From an uncultured Mycoplasmatota bacterium (lineage in GTDB: Bacteria; Bacillota_I; Bacilli_A; RF39; UBA660): a stretch of 28,805 nt of DNA. The stretch covers positions 1 to 28,805 of the forward strand of contig CANRVM010000001.1 of NCBI GenBank assembly GCA_947643295.1. Reading direction: 5' to 3'. The first letter of the stretch is position 1. Every line of letters starts with the position of its first letter. A program made the position numbers and the translations under genes. Shown piece after piece: positions 15,152 through 23,805 of this stretch. The notes beneath the pieces were generated by a model that saw nothing but the letters and a program-made list of their open reading frames with translations, was not told the DNA's origin and made no database searches.

Positions 15152-15907
15152 ATGAAAAATGTAACAATGAGATTTGATTTATCTCTTTTTCTAGCTTTAG
15201 TGAAATATGTTTTTATTCCTGTTTTAATTATCGTAGTAATAATGGGAATTGCTATTTTTATTTATTCAGGATCTATCAAGGAAAAAGATATTAAAAGATA
15301 TAATTATGTTACTAACTTTTGGACTTGCTTACTAGCTAATGTAATAATAGGTGGTTTGCTTGCTATTACAATTGGGTTTTCCATATCAATAACAAATTCT
15401 ATGGTAGTTTATCATTTGGTGGATAATAATAAAACATTTTATTATATTGTAATGGCATTACCATTATTTCCACTTGCTTTTTTAATTCTGTATATCGTTA
15501 AATTCATTAAAGTGGTATTAAGTAAAAACAAAGATTTAGACTATATTACATATAAAGTAAAAAAGGGAGATACTTTATATCAAATAGCAAGTAATTATTA
15601 CACAACTGAGGATGAAATAGAATTGCTGAATAATTTAGCAAGTAATGTACTAAATATAGGACAAGTATTAAAAATTCCAATAGTAACAAAGGAAGAAAAA
15701 GAGGAATTTAGAAGAAGACAAAAATTTGAAGAAACACCAGTAAAAGACACAAAAAATGAGGCACTAAACAATTCTATTGAAGAAAATCAAACAAAACAAA
15801 AAGAACCAGAATTAGAAAATGATAGGATTGTTTTACCTCCTCCTAATATAGTAGAAAAAAAAGAAGAAACTGAAGATATTAACAATGGAATAGAAGAATT
15901 ATTTTAG
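15152..15907 (+). CDS. three-helix membrane protein with LysM domain
   Basis: The product has 251 residues. Three hydrophobic helices (about 13-40, 52-80 and 95-123) are followed by one LysM domain at ~130-177: YKVKKGDTLYQIASNYY at its start and LNIGQVLKIPIV at its end. A charged, probably disordered tail of ~70 residues closes the protein. LysM domains bind GlcNAc-containing glycans such as peptidoglycan. With three helices, a cytoplasmic N-terminus would place the LysM outside, where it could touch the wall. AGGTGA precedes the ATG. The gene is followed 11 bp later by another membrane-anchored protein, so the two form an operon. No enzymatic domain is visible and I do not recognise an orthologue. 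Confidence 0.7.
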   Translation: MKNVTMRFDLSLFLALVKYVFIPVLIIVVIMGIAIFIYSGSIKEKDIKRYNYVTNFWTCLLANVIIGGLLAITIGFSISITNSMVVYHLVDNNKTFYYIVMALPLFPLAFLILYIVKFIKVVLSKNKDLDYITYKVKKGDTLYQIASNYYTTEDEIELLNNLASNVLNIGQVLKIPIVTKEEKEEFRRRQKFEETPVKDTKNEALNNSIEENQTKQKEPELENDRIVLPPPNIVEKKEETEDINNGIEELF

Positions 15908-15918
15908 GAGTTTGGCAT

Positions 15919-16575
15919 ATGAAAAAAGAAAAAAGTCCAATTTTAGTAGTATTGTGTATGTTATTATTACTAACAGTAATTGTGTTTCCTCCAACGCTCC
16001 GAAAATTAATTCCAAGGGAAGAAATCACAAATCAAAAAGAAGAGAAAAATAGTATTGCTGTTTTAAAATGTAGTAAACCATTTTTAGAAGAACAATATGA
16101 AGAGACGACAACAGCAAAATATATAAATGGAAAGATATCTACGAATAGAATTCTTTACAAAAAAATAGAAGAATTACCAGAAGACAAGAAAGAGAATACA
16201 AATAATGAAAATCAAGGAGGGACTACTGAAATTCCGAGTGATACTCCTAATACTATACCAGAAGTAACAAATCCACCTATAGAAGGAAGTAATAATGGAG
16301 TAGAGCAGACACCAATCGCTCCAGATGTAGAGTCTCCTGAAAATAGCGAAAGTAGTGCTTTTAAAACAGTAAGCGAGGCACTAGCTTATTTTAAATCATT
16401 AAATAATATTAATATTCAAGAATCTGAATCGAAAATAAATATTCTTATTAATAAAAAAAGTATTACCGATAATGCAGACGATATGAAATTAGTGAATTAT
16501 TTTCAAGATAAAATAAGTGATCAACAATCCTATTATGAAAGTATTGGATATACTTGTAATATATTAGAATCTTAA
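15919..16575 (+). CDS. hypothetical single-pass anchored extracytoplasmic protein
   Basis: The product has 218 residues: a short basic start (MKKEKSP), one hydrophobic segment at ~8-26, a small charged region (~30-90), a Pro/Thr/Asn/Glu linker (~92-145), and a C-terminal helical part (~148-218) with SEALAYFKSLNNINIQESES. The only cysteines are Cys12 in the membrane segment, Cys50, and Cys214 near the end. The layout suggests a protein exposed on the outer face of the membrane. I do not recognise a family. It is co-transcribed with the LysM protein (11-bp gap, AGGAG ribosome site) and ends before a strong terminator, so the pair may act together at the cell envelope. Confidence 0.6.
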   Translation: MKKEKSPILVVLCMLLLLTVIVFPPTLRKLIPREEITNQKEEKNSIAVLKCSKPFLEEQYEETTTAKYINGKISTNRILYKKIEELPEDKKENTNNENQGGTTEIPSDTPNTIPEVTNPPIEGSNNGVEQTPIAPDVESPENSESSAFKTVSEALAYFKSLNNINIQESESKINILINKKSITDNADDMKLVNYFQDKISDQQSYYESIGYTCNILES

Positions 16576-16624
16576 AAAAGGAACTAGGATAAGACTAGGT
16601 ACCAGTAATTACTTAAAAAGTATA

Positions 16625-16669
16625 AAATCAAGAGTGAACCAAGAAAGTTCATGATTACTCTTGATTTTT
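16625..16669 (+). terminator. Rho-independent terminator of the LysM operon
   Basis: An 11-bp perfect stem AAATCAAGAGT/ACTCTTGATTT, with a smaller GAAC/GTTC helix inside, followed by T residues. Confidence 0.7.
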
Positions 16670-16716
16670 GCTATGTAAGTATCAAAAAAAGCTATTATAT
16701 AATTGGGAGAGAAAAT

Positions 16717-17154
16717 ATGAGGGAAAAGGTATATATAAAATCTTTATTGTTACGTTCTGTTTTGAATTTTAATACTATCTCAACTCCACTTTATGCTTTT
16801 CTTATGTCCGTTGGATTGTTATTTTTTAATAATTATATCATGTTCATTTTAGAATAGAGTTTACTTGTTACCATCATGTTTTATCTTTTATATTCTTTAT
16901 ATGGAAAGAAAAGTTATTTATTATTAGTAGGTATTTTACTATTGCTTTTACCAACACTCAAATACGATAAATATGGTAGTGGGAAAATGATAGAGAGTAT
17001 TAAAAAAATGCATCATCGTTATGTGATTTTAGATAAACATGATTATAATGCAGATTTTGATAATCAATTTGATTTGAAGATAGCTAATTATATTATAAAC
17101 AATACAAAATATATCAAAACAGAACGTTATTTTGATATCTATTATTTAGAATAA
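16717..17154 (+). pseudogene. small membrane protein gene interrupted by one in-frame TAG
   Basis: A frame begins at the ATG at 16717 (GGGAGAG upstream) and runs 46 codons to a TAG at 16855-16857. It then continues open in exactly the same frame to a TAA at 17152-17154. Read through, it is about 145 residues: two or three hydrophobic segments (one before the TAG, one or two right after it), then a soluble tail of ~65 residues containing DKYGSGKMIESIKKMHHRY. The second part has an ATG at 16876 but no ribosome site. The simplest reading is one gene broken by a nonsense mutation. Alternatives are a sequencing error or two tiny proteins. I do not recognise the family. Confidence 0.5.
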
Positions 17155-17191
17155 CTTTCCTATAAATTCTTGTAATTGATTTCGTATTTAT

Positions 17192-17219
17192 TTGACTTTT
17201 TTTTAAATAAGTGTACTAT
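17192..17219 (+). promoter_or_regulatory. possible promoter of the transglutaminase-like gene
   Basis: TTGACT (17192-17197), 16 bp, TACTAT (17214-17219). TATATA at 17217 is an alternative -10 with a 19-bp spacer. Confidence 0.4.
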
Positions 17220-17266
17220 ATAACTGGTGTTTATATATCTTTTTATCAGTTTATAGGAGGCAGTAT

Positions 17267-18142
17267 ATGTTAACAGAAGAAATGTTAGAAATTATTTATA
17301 AGGTAGATAAATCTTGGTCAAAAGATGATATGATTCGTTATTTTTATGTTAAATTAGCACCATTTTTTGAAAGAGATTTAGGATATTTTTTAGCTTCGGA
17401 TGAAGAAAAGCAGGAACAATATAAAAAAGGTTTTATCAAGAATGGAAGACATATTGTTTGTAGCACACTAGCAGATTTTTATGTTTCTCTTTTTGAAAGT
17501 TTTGGAATAAAAGCTTGGAAGACGGTAGCCAATAGTGCGAAAGTTCCACTATTTGTTGTTATAGTAGAAGGGGACTATGGCTTATTTTATCTTGATCCAT
17601 TAGGTGATTTATTTCATAATCAATATGGATTAAAGCCAACTGAATTTGGTGTGATTCCTCATTATAAAACCCTAAATAGAAACTATCCAAACTTAATAAA
17701 ACTATCTCCTAGTTATCTAGAGGAAATTGATTATAACTTAAATATCTATCCCAATCATATTCCTTTAAATAATTTCTTTTCTCTTCTTCATAAAGAGATG
17801 ACGGACCGTAATGCGGTTAGTGAATATTTTGATATGGATAGGAGAGATTTAGGACGACTTTTTGTAGCTAGAATGAAATTTGCTAATGATTATTTAATTA
17901 ATTTAGGTTGTGTTCAGGGACCGTTTGAAAGAATTCAACTTTATTTATTTTTAGAAAATCAATTATTTTTTGGATTTGAAAAAAATAATATCACTATCAA
18001 GATAGACAAAGAAGACGAGGAACATAGAAGACTAATTGATTATCATTTGACGGATAAGGTGACAAATAAAATAGTTTATAAGGCTGGTTTTACAGAAGAA
18101 AGAAAAGAAGATAAAACTTTTGTTTTAAAAAGAAGGATTTAG
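17267..18142 (+). CDS. hypothetical protein, possibly transglutaminase-like fold
   Basis: A 291-residue soluble protein with no signal peptide. The segment at ~63-112 looks like a papain/transglutaminase core: Cys65 begins a helix (VCSTLADFYVSLFESFGIKA), a strand pair follows, and Asp110 sits in LFYLDPLGD, as in the C..H..D order of transglutaminase-like enzymes. The expected His (HaW position) reads VPLFVV, so the triad is incomplete and the protein may be inactive or only structurally related. The C-terminal ~170 residues are mixed helix and strand with no motif I know. AGGAGG precedes the ATG. tgt starts 48 bp downstream, so the two are likely co-transcribed. The function is not known. Confidence 0.5.
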   Translation: MLTEEMLEIIYKVDKSWSKDDMIRYFYVKLAPFFERDLGYFLASDEEKQEQYKKGFIKNGRHIVCSTLADFYVSLFESFGIKAWKTVANSAKVPLFVVIVEGDYGLFYLDPLGDLFHNQYGLKPTEFGVIPHYKTLNRNYPNLIKLSPSYLEEIDYNLNIYPNHIPLNNFFSLLHKEMTDRNAVSEYFDMDRRDLGRLFVARMKFANDYLINLGCVQGPFERIQLYLFLENQLFFGFEKNNITIKIDKEDEEHRRLIDYHLTDKVTNKIVYKAGFTEERKEDKTFVLKRRI

Positions 18143-18148
18143 GAATAG

Positions 18149-19338
<1,190 letters not shown>

Positions 19339-19340
<2 letters not shown>

Positions 19341-19956
19341 AAAATTTACGATATAAGCCAACTACTTTCCCAAGTATGGTGACGTTATCTAATATAATAG
19401 GATCCATCGTATCATTTTCAGGTTGTAGTCGAAAGTATCCATTCTCCTTATAAAAAGTTTTAACCGTTGCTTCATTGTTATCTGTCATAGCAACCACGGT
19501 ATCTCCATTTTTGGCTGTATTTTGTCTTTCTACAATTAGTATATCATTATCATAAATTCCAACATTAATCATACTTTCGCCACTGACTTTTAAAGTAAAT
19601 ATTTCCTTTTTACTAGTAACCAAATTGGATGGTAAATTAAAATATTCATCTGGTGTTTCAATCGCCTCAATTGGTGTACCTGCTGTCACTTTCCCAAGTA
19701 ATGGAACGGATATTACATCCTCATCTTTTTCTATGAATTCATTTGGGACTAGTAATTCTATTGTTCTATTTTTACTACTTCCTTTTCTTATATATCCTTT
19801 TTCTTCTAGCTTTTTTAAATGAAAATGAATGGTTGCAGGAGAATTTAATTCTGCAAGTTCTCCAATTTCTCTAACAGTAGGTGGGTATCCATTTCTTGCA
19901 AGCAATTTTTTTAAAACTTCTAGTATAAATGCTTGTCTTTCTGTAAGCTTTTCCAT
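19339..19956 (-). CDS. lexA: LexA repressor (SOS regulator)
   Basis: LexA represses DNA-damage genes and cuts itself when RecA filaments form. The 205 residues show an N-terminal winged helix (~1-65, TVREIGELAELNSPATIHFHL), the Ala92-Gly93 cleavage bond in VTAGTP, the catalytic Ser128 in SGESM and Lys166 in ATVK. All residues needed for self-cleavage are present. AAGGAGGT lies at the ideal distance before the ATG at 19956. It is divergent from a small membrane-peptide gene, an arrangement like Bacillus lexA-yneA and Staphylococcus lexA-sosA. A box resembling the Gram-positive LexA site overlaps its own -35, suggesting autoregulation. Confidence 0.96.
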
Positions 19957-19977
19957 GCTTTACCTCCTTATGTTTTT

Positions 19978-20006
19978 ATCGTATCATTAATTTATTAGAA
20001 AGTCAA
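19978..20006 (-). promoter_or_regulatory. sigma-A promoter of lexA
   Basis: On the minus strand, TTGACT (20001-20006), 17 bp, TACGAT (19978-19983) with an upstream TG (extended -10). Confidence 0.65.
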
Positions 20007-20017
20007 ACAAATGTTTA
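20004..20017. promoter_or_regulatory. candidate LexA operator at the lexA promoter
   Basis: CAAACAAATGTTTA is an imperfect palindrome matching the Gram-positive SOS box CGAAC-N4-GTTYG at most positions (two mismatches). It overlaps the lexA -35 element. Confidence 0.45.
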
Positions 20018-20026
20018 AAATACATA

Positions 20027-20055
20027 TTGACACGAACAGTTGTATGATATATAAT
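20027..20055 (+). promoter_or_regulatory. consensus sigma-A promoter of the small membrane peptide gene
   Basis: Perfect TTGACA (20027-20032), 17-bp spacer, perfect TATAAT (20050-20055). It is the only promoter in the window matching both hexamers exactly, as expected of a promoter kept silent by a repressor. Confidence 0.85.
20033..20046. promoter_or_regulatory. candidate LexA operator inside the peptide promoter
   Basis: CGAACAGTTGTATG has a perfect left half-site (CGAAC) and a right half with one mismatch to GTTYG. It lies entirely in the spacer between -35 and -10, and shares 9 of 14 positions with the box at 20004-20017. Confidence 0.5.
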
Positions 20056-20085
20056 AAATTTAGCATAAGAAAGGAGTAATGCGAA

Positions 20086-20241
20086 ATGATTAAAATAATT
20101 AAAGGGGGTATTTGTATCTCTATCATCTATTTATTTGCTATTGCTTGCACTTTACTTGTAAGTAGTAGAATTCAAGAAATTGATTCTAATAATCAGTTCC
20201 GAAACTCAAATTCCTCATTATCTATAAAATTAAAAGGATAA
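20086..20241 (+). CDS. 51-residue single-pass membrane peptide, probable SOS-induced division inhibitor (YneA/SosA analogue)
   Basis: The ORF runs from the ATG at 20086 to the TAA at 20239-20241, with AAGGAG 9 nt before the start. The peptide has a short basic N-terminus (MIKIIK), one hydrophobic helix at ~7-27 (GGICISIIYLFAIACTLLVSS), and a polar Asn/Ser-rich tail of ~24 residues, presumably outside the membrane. There is no LysM, unlike Bacillus YneA. It is divergent from lexA and driven by a consensus promoter with a LexA-box-like spacer. Known SOS division blockers of this architecture and position include YneA and SosA; Caulobacter SidA is similarly tiny. Identity with any of them is not shown by sequence, so the function is inferred from position, promoter and topology. 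Confidence 0.65.
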   Translation: MIKIIKGGICISIIYLFAIACTLLVSSRIQEIDSNNQFRNSNSSLSIKLKG

Positions 20242-20254
20242 TAAGTTTAATTTA

Positions 20255-20263
20255 TGGTATAAT
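20255..20263 (+). promoter_or_regulatory. extended -10 promoter element of polA
   Basis: TGGTATAAT (TG at 20255-20256, TATAAT at 20258-20263) with no clear -35. The start point is about 10 nt before the polA ATG. Confidence 0.45.
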
Positions 20264-20279
20264 GAAATAGGTGAGAAGT

Positions 20280-22895
20280 ATGAAAAAGGTTATTTTAGTA
20301 GATGGAAACAATTTATTATTTAGAAGTTATTATGCAACGGCATATTCGGGAACAGTTATGAGAAACTCCAAAGGTTTTCCAACGAATGCTTTGTATGGTT
20401 TTATTAATATGATATCAAAAATTATAAAAGAGGAAGAACCAAAATATATCTTGGTAGCCTTCGATAAAGGAAAAACGTTTCGACATGATAAATATGATAC
20501 TTACAAAGCAGGACGTGCTACGATACCAGAAGAGTTAAAGCTGCAATTTCCAAAAGCAAAAGAAGTGTTGGATGCAATGGGAATTAAGCATTTTGAGATT
20601 GATCAATATGAAGCAGATGATATTATTGGTACAGTTGCTAAAATTGTAGATTTAGAGAATGAATTCATTGCTACTATTATTAGTAGTGACAAAGACTTAT
20701 TGCAGCTAATTAGTGATGAAGTAGATGTAAAACTATTAAAAATGACTGGTTTTATACGTATGGATAAAGAGGTATTTAAGAATACCTATCAAGTAGAACC
20801 AAAAGGAATGGTTGATTTAAAAGCATTGATGGGAGATAGTAGTGATAATATTCCTGGAGTAAAAGGAATTGGAGAAAAAACTGCTATAAATTTGCTTAGT
20901 AAATATCAAACTTTGGATAATCTTTATGCACATATCGATGAAGTTACTAATAAGACAAAAGAAAAATTGTTAAAAGATAGAGAAAATGCTTATATGAGCT
21001 ATGATTTAGCTACAATCTATCGAGATGTTCCTCTTAATTTTACTTTAGAAGACTTAAAATATAGTGGCATAAATCAAAAAGAGTATATTGATATCTTAAA
21101 AGAACTGGAGTTTAAATCTCTTCTTCGAAAAGTAGGGGAAATAAAAGAGGAACAACAAGAAATAGGTACAGTATTAAGACTTGAGACAAAAGAAAGAGAT
21201 ATTTCTGAATTTTCTAATAAAAAAGAATTTGCTTATTATATTGAGATGGATGGGTTTATCTATAGTAAAGCAAATATCTTAGGGATTGGTATTTACGATG
21301 GGGAGTATGGATATTATATAGAAAAAGAAAAAATAGAAGAGTATGGAAGAATCTTTTCTTCTATATATAATAAGTATACATATGATTTGAAAAAAAACAT
21401 TGTGGTTTTAAATTCTCTTCATATAAAAGAAAAGAATACTTGTTTTGATGTTATGATTGCTGCTTATTTATTAAATGAAAACGTAAATGATGATATTGGG
21501 TATTTGGCAAATTCTTTAGGGTATTCAATTGATTTATTTGAAGATACATATGGCAGTGAGAAAAAAAGAAAGGATGTTTCTTTAGAAACGACAAAGAAAC
21601 AAGCAATAGAAAAAGCAAAGTTTATTTATGAAATAAAAGATAATCTTTCTAGTAGATTAAAAGAAGATAATGAGTTATCTCTATTTGAAGATATCGAGAT
21701 GCCACTTTCTAGAGTTTTGGCAGATATGGAAATAACAGGTGTATTAGTTGATAAATGTTATTTAGAACATGTTGCTGAAGAATTAAAAAATAAAATAGAA
21801 CAATTAATAAAAGATATTTATCATGATGCAGGTGAAGAATTTAATGTTAATTCACCAAGACAATTAGGTGATATTCTATTTAGGAAACTTAGTATTCCAT
21901 ATCCAAAAAAATTGAAAGAAGGAAAAAGTTATTCCACTAGTAAAGATATTCTAGATAAAGTAATTGATTCTCATCCTATTATTTCTAAGGTACTAGAACA
22001 TCGTACTTTAACAAAGTTATATAGTAATTATGCTGTTGGTCTTATTAATGAAATCAGAGAGGATGATAGAATTCATACCATATTTACTCAGACTTTAACG
22101 AGGACAGGTAGACTATCTAGCATTAACCCTAATTTACAAAATATTCCAGCAACACAGGAATACTCTAAATTAATTCGTTCTGCTTTCATTGCAGATAGGA
22201 ATTCTTATCTTTTGTCTAGTGATTATTCACAGGTAGAACTTCGTATTTTTGCTGCCTTATCAAATGCAGATAACTTAATAGAAGCTTTTAATGAAGGTAT
22301 AGATATACATACAAAAACAGCTTCTGATATTTTTTGTGTTCCTATAGGAGAAGTGACAAAAGATATGAGAAGAACTGCAAAAGCTGTCAACTTTGGGATA
22401 TTATATGGAATCAGCAGTTTTGGTCTTTCAGAAGATTTAGGAATTGATATTAAAACGGCAAAGGAGTTTATTGATAATTATTTAACTACCTACCCAGGTA
22501 TTCAAGAATATATGAATAAAGAAAAAGAAGACGCTTATAGGAATGGTTATGTAACAACATTAATGAATCGAAAAAGAATAATAGAGGAATTGCAAAGTAA
22601 AAATTATATGATAAGGAGTGGAGGAGAACGTATAGCCTTAAATACTCCAATTCAAGGAAGTGCTTCCGATATTTTGAAAAAAGCTATGGTAGAAATATAT
22701 GATGAGTTCAAAAAAAGAGGTTTAAAAAGTAAAATGTTAATTCAAGTACATGATGAATTAGTATTTAATGTGGTGGAAGAGGAATTAGAAGAAGTAAAGA
22801 AAATAGTAAAAAACATGATGGAAAACACCTATCAGTTAAGTGTTCCTTTAAAAGTCGAAATAGAATATGGTAAAAATTGGTATGAAGCAAAATAA
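20280..22895 (+). CDS. polA: DNA polymerase I
   Basis: PolA fills repair gaps and removes RNA primers. The start is the ATG at 20280 (MKKVILVDGNN) with AGGTGAG upstream; a GTG at 20271 would sit in that ribosome site. The 871 residues comprise a 5' nuclease domain (~1-290, with DGNN, EADDIIGT, SSDKDLLQL and GDSSDNIPG), a degenerate 3'-5' exonuclease-like domain (~300-475), and the polymerase domain with RTGRLSS, motif A DYSQVELR, motif B RRTAKAVNFGILYG and motif C VHDELVF. The exonuclease metal ligands are mostly lost (DxE reads YIE), so proofreading is probably absent, as in Bacillus and Taq Pol I. mutM follows 19 bp later in the same transcript. Confidence 0.96.
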   Translation: MKKVILVDGNNLLFRSYYATAYSGTVMRNSKGFPTNALYGFINMISKIIKEEEPKYILVAFDKGKTFRHDKYDTYKAGRATIPEELKLQFPKAKEVLDAMGIKHFEIDQYEADDIIGTVAKIVDLENEFIATIISSDKDLLQLISDEVDVKLLKMTGFIRMDKEVFKNTYQVEPKGMVDLKALMGDSSDNIPGVKGIGEKTAINLLSKYQTLDNLYAHIDEVTNKTKEKLLKDRENAYMSYDLATIYRDVPLNFTLEDLKYSGINQKEYIDILKELEFKSLLRKVGEIKEEQQEIGTVLRLETKERDISEFSNKKEFAYYIEMDGFIYSKANILGIGIYDGEYGYYIEKEKIEEYGRIFSSIYNKYTYDLKKNIVVLNSLHIKEKNTCFDVMIAAYLLNENVNDDIGYLANSLGYSIDLFEDTYGSEKKRKDVSLETTKKQAIEKAKFIYEIKDNLSSRLKEDNELSLFEDIEMPLSRVLADMEITGVLVDKCYLEHVAEELKNKIEQLIKDIYHDAGEEFNVNSPRQLGDILFRKLSIPYPKKLKEGKSYSTSKDILDKVIDSHPIISKVLEHRTLTKLYSNYAVGLINEIREDDRIHTIFTQTLTRTGRLSSINPNLQNIPATQEYSKLIRSAFIADRNSYLLSSDYSQVELRIFAALSNADNLIEAFNEGIDIHTKTASDIFCVPIGEVTKDMRRTAKAVNFGILYGISSFGLSEDLGIDIKTAKEFIDNYLTTYPGIQEYMNKEKEDAYRNGYVTTLMNRKRIIEELQSKNYMIRSGGERIALNTPIQGSASDILKKAMVEIYDEFKKRGLKSKMLIQVHDELVFNVVEEELEEVKKIVKNMMENTYQLSVPLKVEIEYGKNWYEAK

Positions 22896-22914
22896 TTAGA
22901 AAAGAGGTCGTATT

Positions 22915-23736
22915 ATGCCAGAAAAACCAGAGGTGTTAACTGTTGTTAAATCATTAAAAAAAGAAATAATAGGTAAAAAGATTATAGATGTTGAAATCTT
23001 ATGGAACAATATAATAGAAAATCCAACACCAAAGGATTTTAAGAAAAAAATAATAAATCAAAAAATAGAGGATATTACTACTAGAGGTAAGTGGATAGTT
23101 ATTCATCTAACAAAAAATATTTTATTAATTCATTTAAGAATGGAAGGTAAGTTTTTCTTCCGTACAAAAGGTGATTCTATTAATAAACATGAACATGTCA
23201 TTTTTACTTTTGATGATAATAAAGAGATGCGATTTCATGATGTTAGAAAATTCGGTAAGATGCATTTATTAGATAAATATAATTATTTAACAATTTCGCC
23301 ATTAAAGGAAATTGGTTATGAGTATAACGATAACAAATTAACTAGTTCCTATTTGCAAGATAAGTTAAAGAAAAAAAGTATTCCAATCAAAACAAGTTTA
23401 CTAGATCAATCTATTATCGCAGGCATTGGCAATATCTACGATGATGAAATTTTATATTTGAGTAAAATAAATCCAAATAGAAAGTCCAACACAATTACTG
23501 AAAAAGAATGTTTAGCTATTATTAAAAATACAAGAGAAGTGCTAAATCGTGCGATAGAGTTTGGTGGAACTACGATAAAAAGTTTTACTTCTAGTGAGGG
23601 AGTACATGGACTTTTTCAGCAAGAATTGTTAGTACATGGAAAAAAAGATGGGCTATGTCCAAAATGTAAGACTCAAATTCAAGTGATAAAAATAAATGGA
23701 CGTTCCACTTATTACTGTCCAACGTGTCAAAAATAG
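22915..23736 (+). CDS. mutM: formamidopyrimidine-DNA glycosylase (Fpg/MutM)
   Basis: This base-excision repair enzyme removes 8-oxoguanine and ring-opened purines and nicks the abasic site. The 273 residues start MPEKPEV, giving the catalytic Pro2 and Glu3 after Met removal (the usual Leu4 is Lys). Lys59 in TRGKW corresponds to the beta-hairpin lysine. The H2TH region has LLDQSIIAGIGNIYDDEILY, and the C-terminus has a CPKC...CPTC zinc finger. AGAGGT precedes the ATG. The polA-mutM order is common in Firmicutes (often followed by coaE, absent here) and groups two repair activities. All catalytic elements look intact. Confidence 0.95.
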   Translation: MPEKPEVLTVVKSLKKEIIGKKIIDVEILWNNIIENPTPKDFKKKIINQKIEDITTRGKWIVIHLTKNILLIHLRMEGKFFFRTKGDSINKHEHVIFTFDDNKEMRFHDVRKFGKMHLLDKYNYLTISPLKEIGYEYNDNKLTSSYLQDKLKKKSIPIKTSLLDQSIIAGIGNIYDDEILYLSKINPNRKSNTITEKECLAIIKNTREVLNRAIEFGGTTIKSFTSSEGVHGLFQQELLVHGKKDGLCPKCKTQIQVIKINGRSTYYCPTCQK

Positions 23737-23746
23737 CATAAAATGT

Positions 23747-23775
23747 TTGTGTTTTTATACCATTTATGATATATT
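23747..23775 (+). promoter_or_regulatory. sigma-A promoter of pyk
   Basis: TTGTGT (23747-23752), 17 bp, TATATT (23770-23775) with an upstream TG (extended -10). A strong AAAGGAGGAG ribosome site follows. Confidence 0.6.
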
Positions 23776-23805
23776 AACAACGTATGGTTAAAGGAGGAGA
23801 AGTAA

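Noticed and set aside
16698..16703. TATAAT just before the split membrane gene
   Set aside because: A start point from this -10 would fall within or after the ribosome site, leaving almost no leader, and no -35 is visible.
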